Origin: Holophagales bacterium UBA5704 | Lineage (GTDB): Bacteria; Acidobacteriota; Thermoanaerobaculia; Multivoradales; UBA5704 | DNA: 64,000 nt | Reading direction: 5' to 3' | Assembly: GCA_002420005.1 (NCBI GenBank) | Contig: DIHE01000191.1 | Location: 1-64,000 of the forward strand | Shown: one piece after another, positions 42,659 to 52,087 of the stretch | Layout: every line of letters begins with the position of its first letter | Position numbering within the stretch: position 1 is the first letter of the stretch | Translations under genes and position numbers: made by a program | The notes under the pieces: generated by a model | What the model saw: the letters and a program-made list of their open reading frames with translations, nothing else | What the model was told of the DNA's origin: nothing | The model's database searches: none

Positions 42659-44389
42659 TCAGGGTCCCTCCAACAGCCCGGCCTCCCGTCGGACCCCCCG
42701 CGCCAGATCGCGCGCCAGGCGATTCGCGGTGTTCGCGGCGGCCAGCGCATCGAGCCGAGCCAGCTCTTCGCGCAGAGCGGGCGAGTCCTCCAGCTTCTCC
42801 CCGGTGGGGCGGCGACGCAGCCGATACGGGTCCAGCAGCTCGAACGGCCGGCATTCCGGGCAGGGCCAGGCGCCGCCCCGCACACGGCTCCACAGCGCAC
42901 CGTTTTCGTCGAAATCCACCAGCGCGAAATCGCCGCGGGCGCGCAAGGCGGCCGCCATCTGCAGGTTCACCGGCGCGTACAAGCCGGCGACCAGCACGAC
43001 GTGGTCGATCCCCCGGCCGTCGATCTCGCGGCTCAGCACGGCCGGATCGGCGATCTCCAGATAGGCCTGGAGAAACGAGGCCGGAAACACCTGCGGCACC
43101 CGGCCGTCGATGTAGGTGGTGACTCGGGGCCAGAGGCGGAAAGCCATGTAGCCATGCGCCTCCTTGGAGGAACAGAGGACGCGCCCGCCCAGCCCGTGGG
43201 CGGCCATGAAATCGGCGCGGGCGACCGGATTGGGCCGCGGATCGACTCCGATCCCGAAGGTCCCGAGAGCCGACAGGACGTGCTGGGCGAGAGCCAGGGT
43301 GATCGCGAGCAGAAACGCGGACGCCAGGGCCTCCGTGCGCGGCACGAGGTGGCGCACCACCCTGTCCCAGCCGAGCATCCCGAGCCGGATCGACGGGAGG
43401 GCCGCGATCACGAAGACCGGCGTCAGCATCACGTGACGCACGGCGAGCACCAGCAGAACCGCCAAGACGACCTGCTGCAACGGCTCGGCGGCCGGGAGCA
43501 CACCGCGGCGCACGGAACGCACCAGGCTCGCCGCCCAGGCGAGAGCCACCAGCACGAAGAGGACGAGCGGGACCTGGGTGAACGTCAGAAACGTCCAGAC
43601 CGGCTCCCACTCGGCGGAGACCTGATGGCGGAAGATGGAAGCCAGTGCGGCGAAGAAATGGTCGGCGTTGGGGGTGAGCAGCGCGGAGGCGGCGATCGCC
43701 AGGCCCATCAGCAGGCGGGGCCGGTGGCGGGTCAGGGCGACGCTCAGCCCGCTCCGCCGGGCGTCGGCCAGCAGGCCGTCGGCGAGCACCGCGCCGCACA
43801 AGCCCATCCCCAGGAGCCACGAGGGATGGAAATTGACCCAGAGGACGAACAGGCCGACCAGCGCCGCCGCCCATGGGAGGGACCAGCGCTCGCGCAGGCG
43901 GGTCGTCAGGGCATGGGCGCCGGCGAGCAACAGAAAGGCGTAGGTATGCGGCCGGTCGGCGACGCGCACCTGCACGGCCAGGAGAAGGGCGGCACCCACG
44001 AGCGTGGCAGCGAGCGTGCGTCCTTCTTCCAGAGCCCTCCCCCCTCGCTGCAGCCAGTGCCATAGACCCACCCACACCGTGCCCCCGAAGGCGACCGCCC
44101 GCAGGACCATGAGGCCGAACGGTCCCGCCGCCGACCAGGCCAGATGCATGACCACTCCGGCGAGCCATTCCCAGTTGGTCCAGGGAGCGTTCTGGAAGGT
44201 GAAGCTGAACGGATCGGCCGACGGGACCCGGCCGGTCTCCAGCACCAGCCGGCCGGTGAGCAGGTGCCACCAGTGATCGTCGCAGGGGACCCAGAAACAG
44301 ACGGCATACAGCACGATGCCGCCCAGCAGGAGCTGTATCCACAGGAAGCCTCGTAGAGAGGCCGGAGAAGGGCTGGTCGAGGAGAGCAC
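42659..44389 (-). CDS. Polytopic membrane protein, GT-C-like
   Basis: 576 aa with roughly ten membrane segments. A conserved first external loop contains DDHWWHLLTGRLVLETGRVPSADPFSFT and WTNWEWL, acidic and aromatic residues as in GT-C-type glycosyltransferases and related uncharacterised families. The C-terminal ~130 residues are soluble (YIDGRVPQVFPASFLQAYLEI). Substrate unknown. GTG start; GAGAAT 6 nt upstream is an imperfect -10. Confidence 0.7.
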   Translation of the reverse strand: MLSSTSPSPASLRGFLWIQLLLGGIVLYAVCFWVPCDDHWWHLLTGRLVLETGRVPSADPFSFTFQNAPWTNWEWLAGVVMHLAWSAAGPFGLMVLRAVAFGGTVWVGLWHWLQRGGRALEEGRTLAATLVGAALLLAVQVRVADRPHTYAFLLLAGAHALTTRLRERWSLPWAAALVGLFVLWVNFHPSWLLGMGLCGAVLADGLLADARRSGLSVALTRHRPRLLMGLAIAASALLTPNADHFFAALASIFRHQVSAEWEPVWTFLTFTQVPLVLFVLVALAWAASLVRSVRRGVLPAAEPLQQVVLAVLLVLAVRHVMLTPVFVIAALPSIRLGMLGWDRVVRHLVPRTEALASAFLLAITLALAQHVLSALGTFGIGVDPRPNPVARADFMAAHGLGGRVLCSSKEAHGYMAFRLWPRVTTYIDGRVPQVFPASFLQAYLEIADPAVLSREIDGRGIDHVVLVAGLYAPVNLQMAAALRARGDFALVDFDENGALWSRVRGGAWPCPECRPFELLDPYRLRRRPTGEKLEDSPALREELARLDALAAANTANRLARDLARGVRREAGLLEGP

Positions 44390-44437
44390 GACGGGATTCT
44401 CACGCGGAGGCCCGCCGAGCGCAACCGGGAGATCTTC

Positions 44438-44689
44438 TCAGTGCCGGCGTGCGCAGGCTTCGAACCGGCGGATCCGCGCCAGCAGAGACGGCTCCGGGGC
44501 CGTCCGGGCCGGCCGGCGCCAGGGCTGGCGGTGCAGAAGGCGCCGCTGTCCGAGGCAGAGGTCGACCTGCCGGAAAGTGCTGTCGGCAGAGCGCAGCTCG
44601 CGCAAGGAATCGACCGGGTGCTCCAGGCACACCTTCGAGGGAACCGACAGAGACCTGTGCGGAGAGGGGCCGGCTGGGCAAAGGCGCAT
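44438..44689 (-). CDS. Short hypothetical protein
   Basis: 83 aa. The start at 44689 is supported by GGAGGA five nt upstream. Rich in Arg, Leu and Cys (VCLEHPVDSLRELRSADS, VDLCLGQRRLLHRQPWRRP); no signal peptide, no family recognised. Divergent from the exported-peptide gene at 44893. Could be spurious, since no homology pattern supports it. Confidence 0.4.
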   Translation of the reverse strand: MRLCPAGPSPHRSLSVPSKVCLEHPVDSLRELRSADSTFRQVDLCLGQRRLLHRQPWRRPARTAPEPSLLARIRRFEACARRH

Positions 44690-44892
44690 CGTGTCCTCCA
44701 TATCAGTCTCATACGGAGGAGGAGACAGAATGGTTTGCCCGCCAAAATCCCGCAGAATGGCGTAAACACGGCGTGACGTCAGCGAAGTGACGGGAAAGTG
44801 GCTCGCTTTGGGCACCGAGAAGCACCCTACCTATTAGAATGATGGACAATATCCGTCCAATGCACGGTAGACATCCGTCAAGGGAGATGCGT

Positions 44893-45141
44893 ATGCACCG
44901 GAGGATGAGTCAGAGTTGTGCTCTCGCGCTGTTGTTGGTTGTGCTGATGGTTGGAGCGGTTCCGGCCTCTGCCGAACCGCAGAAGGCGGCGTCTGCGCCG
45001 GTCGTCGAATCCACCAGCCTGCTGGGCTGGGCCTGGGACTGGTTGACCTCCTTGATTGCGGGTGACCCCGTAGAAGGGGCCAACGCCGCCCGAGGCGTTG
45101 ACGGCGGAGTCTTCATGGATCCGCTCGGCGGAAACGGTTGA
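44893..45141 (+). CDS. Small exported peptide precursor with C-terminal MDPLGGNG
   Basis: 82 aa from ATG 44893 (AAGGGAG six nt upstream; ATG 44887 lies too close to it). Signal peptide MHRRMSQSCALALLLVVLMV...ASA, an aromatic patch (LLGWAWDWLTSLIAG), then a glycine-rich tail ending GGVFMDPLGGNG. Same layout as the peptide at 16361-16621. Followed by a hairpin and, on the same strand, a TPR gene. Confidence 0.7.
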   Translation: MHRRMSQSCALALLLVVLMVGAVPASAEPQKAASAPVVESTSLLGWAWDWLTSLIAGDPVEGANAARGVDGGVFMDPLGGNG

Positions 45142-45164
45142 TGGTTGCCCAGAGTCGGCCACGC

Positions 45165-45194
45165 CCCGCCAGACAGCCTTGAGGGCTGGGCGGG
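45165..45194 (+). promoter_or_regulatory. Stem-loop between peptide 2 and TPR gene
   Basis: CCCGCC-aga-CAGCC-TTGAG-GGCTG-GGCGGG: a two-part stem with a 3-nt bulge, no T-run. It could attenuate read-through or protect the peptide mRNA. The equivalent gap at 16174-16360 also holds a hairpin. Confidence 0.5.
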
Positions 45195-45222
45195 ACCATA
45201 CTGGACCTGGAGGGGATATCTT

Positions 45223-46494
45223 ATGGAACGTCCACAGAAGAAGAGTATGAGAGCGCTTCACCACGCTCTCACGAAACGACTGGGAAACGGTCTGGACCGC
45301 CCCGCCCCCACGGCTGGCCGCGGAAGTCAGATGGCTGCACAGGACGCCGTTTCGACGGCGCTGGACCAGTCCATTGAACGCGCGCTGGCTTGCGCAGCCC
45401 GAGTGCAGGTGGAGCGCAACGATGCTCCCTTGCGCCTGGAGGAGCTGTTGAGCTTGCCGGCCGCCGAGCGCGAGGCGGCAGTCTCCCGCGAGGCGGGCTA
45501 CCAGAGCTATCAGCTGGCATCGCACCTGCTCAAGCGGAGCGAGAAGGCCGTCTTCCACGATCTTGGGCTCGCCCGGGAGCTGGCACGTCTCGCCCATCTG
45601 GTTGCGTTGCACACGGAGCCTCAATCGTGCGGCGGCTCGGAGGCTCTGGCCGATCTCCAGGCCTATGCGCTGGGCGTGGAAGGGAACGCTTTGCGCGTCG
45701 CGGGAGAGCTGCGGGAAGCCCTGGTGGCGTTCATGCGCGCCCGGGAAGCCCAGGAACAGGGCGGAGCCGACCCTGACCTTTCCGCCCGCCTTGACCTGAT
45801 GGAGGCCTCCCTGCGCCGGGACCTCCGGCAGCTCGACAAGGCTCTTGAGCTGCTCGACCGGGCAGCCAGGACCTTCATCTCTCTGCGCGACGCCGAGCAA
45901 ACGGCGCGGGCTATGATCAACCGGGCCAATGTCTTCCTCGTCAAGCGCGATCTGGATCACGCCATCGGAAGCCTGCGGGCGGCCCTGCCGCTGGTGAAGG
46001 ATTCCTGGCTCGAGCTCCATCTGCGTCACAACCTGATCTCCGCTCTTGCGGAGTGTGGCAAGGCGACCGATGCGGCAGAGATCTACGAGGAGACGCGGGG
46101 CCTGTATCTGCAGTTCTCTGATCCGCTGACCAACAACCGTCGCTGCTGGGCGGAAGGTTTGATCGCCCGCGAGCTCGGCGAGCTGGAAAAGGCCCGCCTT
46201 CTCCTGGTGGGCGCCGCGGAGAACCTCGCCGCCAACGGCTATGGGTTCGATGCCGTCCTGGCCGGCCTCGACCTCGTGGCGGTTCATGCCAAACAGGGAA
46301 ATGCGGAGGAGGTCTTGCGCGTCGCCTCCCACCTGCTCCAGGTTTTCCAGTTGCACAATGTCCGGCCGGAGGCTCTCGTGGCGCTTTGCATGGTCCAGGA
46401 AGCTGCCGAGCGGCGCGAGCTCAACCGGGGCATCCTCGCCCAGGCGGCCGAGATCTTGCGCGCCAATCAAGCTCGCACCTCAAGGACCGACTGA
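45223..46494 (+). CDS. Soluble TPR protein paired with exported peptide
   Basis: 423 aa. The start at 45223 has GGAGGGG eight nt upstream. A basic N-terminus (MERPQKKSMRALHHALTKRL) is followed by helical TPR-like repeats: ASHLLKRSEKAVFHDLGLAREL, EALVAFMRAREAQEQGGADPDL, KALELLDRAARTFISLRDAEQ, LRHNLISALAECGKATDAAEIYEE. Related to 14824-16173 and 10162-11499 but without the CxxC motif. No membrane segment. Terminator right after the stop. Confidence 0.75.
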   Translation: MERPQKKSMRALHHALTKRLGNGLDRPAPTAGRGSQMAAQDAVSTALDQSIERALACAARVQVERNDAPLRLEELLSLPAAEREAAVSREAGYQSYQLASHLLKRSEKAVFHDLGLARELARLAHLVALHTEPQSCGGSEALADLQAYALGVEGNALRVAGELREALVAFMRAREAQEQGGADPDLSARLDLMEASLRRDLRQLDKALELLDRAARTFISLRDAEQTARAMINRANVFLVKRDLDHAIGSLRAALPLVKDSWLELHLRHNLISALAECGKATDAAEIYEETRGLYLQFSDPLTNNRRCWAEGLIARELGELEKARLLLVGAAENLAANGYGFDAVLAGLDLVAVHAKQGNAEEVLRVASHLLQVFQLHNVRPEALVALCMVQEAAERRELNRGILAQAAEILRANQARTSRTD

Positions 46495-46517
46495 CGCCGG
46501 CACCGAATCCCTCGGAA

Positions 46518-46545
46518 GAGCGCCGGTCCAGCCGGCGCTCTTTTT
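46518..46545 (+). terminator. Rho-independent terminator of peptide/TPR unit
   Basis: GAGCGCCGG-TCCA-GCCGGCGCTC then TTTTTC. Its stem resembles that of the terminator at 16315-16346 after the other peptide gene. Confidence 0.9.
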
Positions 46546-46587
46546 CATTGCACCGCCGGCTGGTCGGGAAGCTCCATCTCGACCCCG

Positions 46588-48291
46588 TCAGGCGTGCAGC
46601 AGCTCCAGGACCTTGGCCACGGCATCGCCGACCGCCACCAGGTGCTTGGCGCGATCGCGGCGCAGCGAGACCTCGACCTGGCCGTCCTTAAGGGACTTCG
46701 CTCCGACCACCAGGCGCACCGGCAGGCCGATCAGGTCCGCATCCTTGAACTTGACCCCCGGGCGCTCGTCGCGGTCGTCGTAGAAGACCTCGACCCCCTT
46801 CTCCCGCAGCTGGTCGTACAACCCCTCGGTGACCCGCCGGACCTCGGCGTCGTCGGGGTTGAGACCCGCCAGGAGCACCTCGAACGGCGCCAGAGGACGC
46901 GGCCAGATGATGCCGTCGGCGTCATGGTTCTGCTCGATCGCCGCCGCCACCGTGCGGCCGATGCCCAGGCCGTAGCAGCCCATGATCATCGGCAGCTCGG
47001 CGCCCGCCTCGTCGGTGAAGGTACAGCCCAGGGCCTTCGAGTACTTGTCGCCCAGCTTGAAGATGTGGCCGACCTCGATGCCGCGGAACACCTCCAGCGT
47101 GCCGTCGCAGCGCGGGCAGGCATCCCCGCCGTGGACCAGCAGGAAGTCGGCGAACTCGGAGAGCTGCACGTCGCGGCCCGGGTTGACCCCGGTGTAGTGG
47201 GCGTCTTCCTTGTTGGCGCCGCAGGCCCAGTTGGTGAGGTGCCGGATGCTCTCCTCCGCCACCATGCGGAGGCCGGACAAGCCGATCGGGCCGGCGAAGC
47301 CGACCGGGGCTCCGGTCGCCTCGCGCACCTTCTCCTCGGACGCCAGCTCCAGGCGCTCCACGTCGAGGTGGTTCATCAGCTTGACCTCGTTGACCTCGCG
47401 GTCGCCGCGGATCAAGGCCGCGACGAGCCCCTTTTCGGTCTCGTAGATCAGCGTCTTGACGATCCGCCGCGGGGCGATCTTGAGGAAGCGGGCCACCTCC
47501 TCGACCGCCTTCTTGCCGGGGGTCGCGACCTCCTGGAGCTCCTGGGGCGGATGCGCCTCGCCGGCCGGCTCGCGCCGGGTCTCGGCCTTCTCCACGTTGG
47601 CCGCATAGCCACAGCTCGGGCAGCGGACGACGGCGCTCTCGCCGGAGCCGGCCATCACCATGAACTCATGGGAGGCCGAGCCGCCGATCGTGCCGGTGTC
47701 CGCCTCGACGGCGCTGTAGTCGAGCCGGCAGGCGTCGAAGATCGCGCAGTAGGCGCGGCGCATCGCCTCATAGGCCTTGTCGAGACCCGCGGCATCGACG
47801 TCGAAGGAGTAGGCGTCCTTCATGATGAACTCACGCCCGCGCATCAGGCCGAAGCGGGGCCGGATCTCGTCGCGGAACTTGGTCTGGATCTGGTACAGGT
47901 TGAACGGGAGCTGGCGGTAGCTCTTGACATCGCGCCGCACCAGGTCGGTGATCACCTCTTCGTGGGTGGGACCGAAGGCGAACTCGCGGTCGTGGCGGTC
48001 CTTGATGCGCAGCAGCTCCTTGCCGTAGCGCTGCCAGCGGCCGGACTCCTGCCACAGCTCGGCCGGCTGGATGGCCGGCATCTGCAGCTCCAGAGCGCCC
48101 GCGGCGTCCAGCTCGCGGCGCACGATCGCCGAGAGCTTGGCGAGGCTGCGCCAGCCGAAAGGAAGGTAGGTATAGATGCCGGCCGCGAGTTTCTTGATCA
48201 TGCCGGCCCGGATCATGAGCTGGTGGCTGACCACTTCAGCGTCGTTGGGCACCTCGCGGGTGGTGAAAAGATAGTACTGGCTCCAGCGCAT
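46588..48291 (-). CDS. proS: Prolyl-tRNA synthetase
   Basis: 567 aa, the normal bacterial length including the ~180-residue YbaK-type editing insertion. Class II motifs: LGAGIYTYLPFGWR-like motif 1, FRDEIRPRFGLMRGREFIMKDAYSFD motif 2, and MGCYGLGIGRTVAAAIEQ motif 3. Charges tRNA-Pro and hydrolyses Ala-tRNA-Pro. A GGAGA ribosome-binding site precedes the ATG. Confidence 0.96.
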   Translation of the reverse strand: MRWSQYYLFTTREVPNDAEVVSHQLMIRAGMIKKLAAGIYTYLPFGWRSLAKLSAIVRRELDAAGALELQMPAIQPAELWQESGRWQRYGKELLRIKDRHDREFAFGPTHEEVITDLVRRDVKSYRQLPFNLYQIQTKFRDEIRPRFGLMRGREFIMKDAYSFDVDAAGLDKAYEAMRRAYCAIFDACRLDYSAVEADTGTIGGSASHEFMVMAGSGESAVVRCPSCGYAANVEKAETRREPAGEAHPPQELQEVATPGKKAVEEVARFLKIAPRRIVKTLIYETEKGLVAALIRGDREVNEVKLMNHLDVERLELASEEKVREATGAPVGFAGPIGLSGLRMVAEESIRHLTNWACGANKEDAHYTGVNPGRDVQLSEFADFLLVHGGDACPRCDGTLEVFRGIEVGHIFKLGDKYSKALGCTFTDEAGAELPMIMGCYGLGIGRTVAAAIEQNHDADGIIWPRPLAPFEVLLAGLNPDDAEVRRVTEGLYDQLREKGVEVFYDDRDERPGVKFKDADLIGLPVRLVVGAKSLKDGQVEVSLRRDRAKHLVAVGDAVAKVLELLHA

Positions 48292-48333
48292 GGGCGTCTC
48301 CGAAGAAGAACCGGGAGGTGAAAGGGTAAGGGT

Positions 48334-50178
48334 CTATTTTCTCTGGCCGCGCCGCACCCGTTCGAGCAGGCGCGTCGAGTCTTTCATGCATTCCATCATC
48401 TTTTCTTGCAGCGCCTCACCGCGGCTGCCGAGGGCGCGCGCCCGGGCGAGGACGTTGCGCGCCCGGTCCTCTTCGCCCGATGCCAGGAGCGCCATCCCGA
48501 GATGGGTCATCGTGGTCGGCGAGGGTCCCAGATCGTTCGACCGGGACAGGAAGTCGACCGCCTTGTCGAACTCCTTGCGCTTGTAGTGTACCCAACCCAG
48601 GGCCGCGAGCGGAAATTGCTTGATCTCGTCGGGAGAGAGCTCGACGGAGCGGCGGGCGAAATCGAGCGCTTCGTCCAGGTCCTCCTCCATCTCCGCCAGG
48701 TTGTACGCCATCTCGTAGTAGGCGATGGATTGGGTGAAGCTGGAGCGGCCCTCGTCGAGGAGAAGGCGGCCGATGCGGTTGCCTTCGCGGAACTTGCCCT
48801 GGCTGCGCAGCGCTTCGAGAAGCGCGGCGTAGGCGGTCGCCTCCAGCATCTCACCGGGCTTGAGGTCGAGCACCTTGCGGGTCACCGCCTCGATCTCCTG
48901 GCTACGGTTGAGGTGCAGACACAGGAGGGCGTAGGACATCAGAAGGGTCGGATTCTCCGGATCGATGGCGAGGGCGCGGCGGTAGCAGGTCAACGCCTGC
49001 TTGAAGTTGTCGCGCTCCAGCAGCTCCTCGCCTTTCTTGAACCAGGCTTCGGCCTCACCGTGCACGCCGGGAAGCGGCGTCCCGGAGACGCCCGAGAGGT
49101 AGCGCACCAGGTCCTGGTATTGCAGCTTCTTCGGGTTCAGGCGCTGCGCCTGGCGGAAGGCGTCGAGCGCCTTGCGCGTCCAGTGGCGGTCGAGATAGGC
49201 GAGCCCCAGGAGATGGTAGGCCTCCTCGAAGGCCGGGTCGTGCCGCACGGCCTCCTGCAGGGTCTCCATCGCCGGGGCGAGCTTCCCCATCTCGTAGTAG
49301 CAGCTCCCGAGGAGGAACAACGCCTGGGGCACCGCGTCGATCGACACCGCCCGCTCCAGGAAGAGGACCGCGAGGGCGAGGTTTCCCTGGCCGGCGTAGA
49401 CCGCGCCGAGGCTGAAGTGCGGCAGGAAGCTCTCGGGGTAGATCGAGACCGCCCGCTTCAGGAAGTCCTCGGCGCGCGTGTGGTCGCCCCGCTCGTAGTG
49501 GATGACGCCGCTGTAGACGAGCCCTTCGTAATGGTCGGGCTTCACCTCCAGGACGCGCGCGAAGCAGGCCAGGGCCTGCTCGGTGTCGGCCTCGTTGAAA
49601 TGGGTCTCGCCCAGGAAGTAGGCCAGCTCGTAATTGTCACGGTCGAGCTTGAAGGCCGCTTCGAGAGAGCCCACCGCGCGCTCGACGTCGAAAGCGAAGA
49701 GGGCGTACTCGGCGTCTTCCAGGTGCTGCAGGAAGACCTTGCGCTTGTCGCCGTGGTGCAGGGCGGCGATCCGTTCCTTGATCGCCAGGAAGCGCTCGCG
49801 CTTCTCGAGGGCCAGGAGCTGGTAGTCCATCTTGGACTCCCACAGCTCGTTCCACTCCTCCCCGGCGATGTAGTGCTTCTGTTCCAGCAGCTCGCGCAGG
49901 GCGGAGAGGCCGGTCTGGTTGACGAGGATGTTCTTCTCCTGCTTGTGCAGGGCTCCCAGGAGCTGGCGCACGGTCTCGGCCGTGCGCTTGACCGCCTCCT
50001 CCAGGATGGAGATCCGCTCGAGGAGGTGCTCGTCGAACGAGAAGCTCTCCTCGATGGTCTCTTCGTACCCGTCGTCGTCCTCGCGCAAGGAACCGGACAG
50101 GACCAGGAGCTTCTGGTGACACCGCACGCAGTACTCCTGGTCGTCCCGGTTCAATGCGCCACAGACCTGGCAGTACAT
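48334..50178 (-). CDS. Zinc-ribbon TPR protein
   Basis: 614 aa. N-terminal zinc ribbon MYCQVCGALNRDDQEYCVRC (two CxxC pairs), an acidic linker, a coiled coil at ~50-105 (ERISILEEAVKRTAETVRQLLGAL), then about twelve canonical TPRs (EEAYHLLGLAYLDRHWTRKALDAFRQAQRLNPKK) to the C-terminus. No signal or membrane helix. Probably a cytosolic scaffold. Start at ATG 50178 preferred (GAGG just before) over GTG 50196; 25 nt after the dehydrogenase gene. Confidence 0.8.
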   Translation of the reverse strand: MYCQVCGALNRDDQEYCVRCHQKLLVLSGSLREDDDGYEETIEESFSFDEHLLERISILEEAVKRTAETVRQLLGALHKQEKNILVNQTGLSALRELLEQKHYIAGEEWNELWESKMDYQLLALEKRERFLAIKERIAALHHGDKRKVFLQHLEDAEYALFAFDVERAVGSLEAAFKLDRDNYELAYFLGETHFNEADTEQALACFARVLEVKPDHYEGLVYSGVIHYERGDHTRAEDFLKRAVSIYPESFLPHFSLGAVYAGQGNLALAVLFLERAVSIDAVPQALFLLGSCYYEMGKLAPAMETLQEAVRHDPAFEEAYHLLGLAYLDRHWTRKALDAFRQAQRLNPKKLQYQDLVRYLSGVSGTPLPGVHGEAEAWFKKGEELLERDNFKQALTCYRRALAIDPENPTLLMSYALLCLHLNRSQEIEAVTRKVLDLKPGEMLEATAYAALLEALRSQGKFREGNRIGRLLLDEGRSSFTQSIAYYEMAYNLAEMEEDLDEALDFARRSVELSPDEIKQFPLAALGWVHYKRKEFDKAVDFLSRSNDLGPSPTTMTHLGMALLASGEEDRARNVLARARALGSRGEALQEKMMECMKDSTRLLERVRRGQRK

Positions 50179-50203
50179 CCGCACCTCGAACGCCACGGCC
50201 GCG

Positions 50204-51064
50204 TCAGCCGCGGTCGTAGGAATAAAAGCCTCGCCCGGACTTGCGGCCGAGATGGCCGGCGTCGACCATTTTGACCAACAGGGGGCAGGGGCGGTACTTC
50301 GGATCGCCGAATCCGTCCTGGAGCACGCGCAGGATGTCCAGGCAGACGTCGAGGCCGATCAGGTCGGCCAGCGCGAGCGGTCCCATCGGATGGTTCATCC
50401 CGAGCTTCATCACCTCGTCGATCGCCTCGGGCTTCCCCACCCCTTCATAGAGGCAGAAGATGGCCTCGTTGATCATCGGCAGGAGCACCCGGTTGGAGAC
50501 GAAGCCGGGGGCGTCGTGCACCTCGACCGGGGTCTTGCCCATGCGGCGCGCCGCGGCTTCCACGGCGTCATAGCACTCCTGGCTGGTGGCCAGGCCGCGG
50601 ATCACCTCGATGAGCTGCATGAGCGGCACGGGGTTCATGAAGTGCATGCCGATCACCTGCGCCGGCCGCCGGGTCGCCGCCGCCAGCTTGGTGATCGAGA
50701 TGGAGCTGGTGTTGGTCGCCAGGATCGTGTGCGGCGCACAGGTCCGGTCGAGCTCCGCCAGCACGCTCTGCTTGACCTCCAGGCGCTCGACCACGGCTTC
50801 GACCACCAGGTCGACGGAGGCGAGCGCGGTGAGCTCCGACGCCGGCCGGATGCGCGCGAAGGCCGCCTCGCGCTCCTCGCGGGTCATCTTGCCCTTGCTC
50901 TCCAGCTTCTCCAGGCTCTTGCCGACGTGGGCGAGCCCGCGCTCCAGTGCCTGCGGCGCGACGTCGACCAGGACGACGTCATAGCCGTGCGCCGCGGAGA
51001 CCTGGGCGATTCCATGCCCCATGGTGCCGGCCCCTACGACGCCGACGGTACGGATCTCTTGCAT
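50204..51064 (-). CDS. hbd: 3-hydroxybutyryl-CoA dehydrogenase
   Basis: 286 aa. VGVVGAGTMGHGIAQVSAAHGYDVVLVD, NTSSISITKLAAATRRPAQVIGMHFMNPVPLMQLIEV, NHPMGPLALADLIGLD. Slightly closer to Hbd/PaaH consensus than the copy at 35423. The start at 51064 has AGGGAGA upstream. Leads an operon with the zinc-ribbon TPR gene. Confidence 0.93.
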   Translation of the reverse strand: MQEIRTVGVVGAGTMGHGIAQVSAAHGYDVVLVDVAPQALERGLAHVGKSLEKLESKGKMTREEREAAFARIRPASELTALASVDLVVEAVVERLEVKQSVLAELDRTCAPHTILATNTSSISITKLAAATRRPAQVIGMHFMNPVPLMQLIEVIRGLATSQECYDAVEAAARRMGKTPVEVHDAPGFVSNRVLLPMINEAIFCLYEGVGKPEAIDEVMKLGMNHPMGPLALADLIGLDVCLDILRVLQDGFGDPKYRPCPLLVKMVDAGHLGRKSGRGFYSYDRG

Positions 51065-51157
51065 CCCGTTCTCTCCCTGACCGTTGACAGGACGGTCGGC
51101 CTGAGCGTATGGGACATTCCGGATGACGGTCAAGGCGCCGCCGGCCCGACCGGACTC

Positions 51158-52042
51158 TCAGGCCATCTCGAACCAGGGCTCGCGGCGCCCGAACTTCGAC
51201 GAGAGGGACGCTCCGACGCCGATCAGCGTCGCGGCGGTCCAGGCCCACACCCCGATCCAGGGAAGAAACTTGAGGATTCCGAGCACCAGAAGCCCGACGG
51301 TCGCGGCGTTGAGCGGCCGGGGCCTGCGGCGCAACACGCGCCGGCACAGCCATTCGCCGAGCGCGTAGAAAACGGCGGTCATCCCCCAAAGCTTGAGGAG
51401 GACGGCGAGCAGGACGACGAGGACCAGGAGCGGCACCCCCACCAGGCCGCCGGTGAAGGCGCTGAAGAGAAGGCCGGTCAGCACCAGGGCCAGCAGGCCG
51501 GTCAGGCCGACGAAGAAGCTGCGGAACGGCTCGCGGCGCACCTCGTCCGCGGTCTCCAGGACCTGCCGGCCGCTCGCCGCAAAGAGCAGCAACAAAAGAG
51601 CCGCCCAGGCGGCGAGGAGGGCGAGCTTGGTCCCCAGCACCAGCGGCGAGGCGGCACCGAGCCCCAGGCTCGGCCCTTCGATCAGCGTCACCATCGCCGC
51701 CGACGCCGTGGGATAGGACACCATGCGCCCTTCGGCGCGCGCCCCGGGGGCCGCGTGGATCACGCCGCCCAGGACATGGACGTCGCCACCGATCTGCGCC
51801 GTCGGACGCAGCCGGACGTCGCCGCCCAGGACCACCACGTCGCCCTCGACGCGGCCCGAGACCTCCACCGAGCCTTCGACCGCCGCCACGTCACCCCGCG
51901 CCTCGCCTTCGACGATGAGGTCGCGGCCGACGGCGACGAGCTGATGGCGGGCGAGGCTTCCGGCTTCCAGGCGCAACGCCGGCGGCGGCTCCGTTGAAGC
52001 CGGAGCCGCCAGGAGCAGAAAGGCGGTGAAGACGATGGGCAC
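51158..52042 (-). CDS. Bactofilin-like/polymer-forming domain membrane protein
   Basis: 294 aa. Signal peptide, then a right-handed beta-helix pattern at ~40-105 (VAVGRDLIVEGEARGDVAAVEGSVEVSGRVEGDVVVLGGDVRL) as in bactofilins, then about four membrane helices (~130-270). The beta-helix is extracytoplasmic, the opposite of classical bactofilins. GTG start with TAGAGT 6 nt upstream. Downstream of the sigma/anti-sigma genes but with its own promoter. Confidence 0.8.
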   Translation of the reverse strand: MPIVFTAFLLLAAPASTEPPPALRLEAGSLARHQLVAVGRDLIVEGEARGDVAAVEGSVEVSGRVEGDVVVLGGDVRLRPTAQIGGDVHVLGGVIHAAPGARAEGRMVSYPTASAAMVTLIEGPSLGLGAASPLVLGTKLALLAAWAALLLLLFAASGRQVLETADEVRREPFRSFFVGLTGLLALVLTGLLFSAFTGGLVGVPLLVLVVLLAVLLKLWGMTAVFYALGEWLCRRVLRRRPRPLNAATVGLLVLGILKFLPWIGVWAWTAATLIGVGASLSSKFGRREPWFEMA

Positions 52043-52087
52043 CGGTGCACTCTAGCGCGGCCGGCGGCGCAGGAGAAGAGCCGCGCC

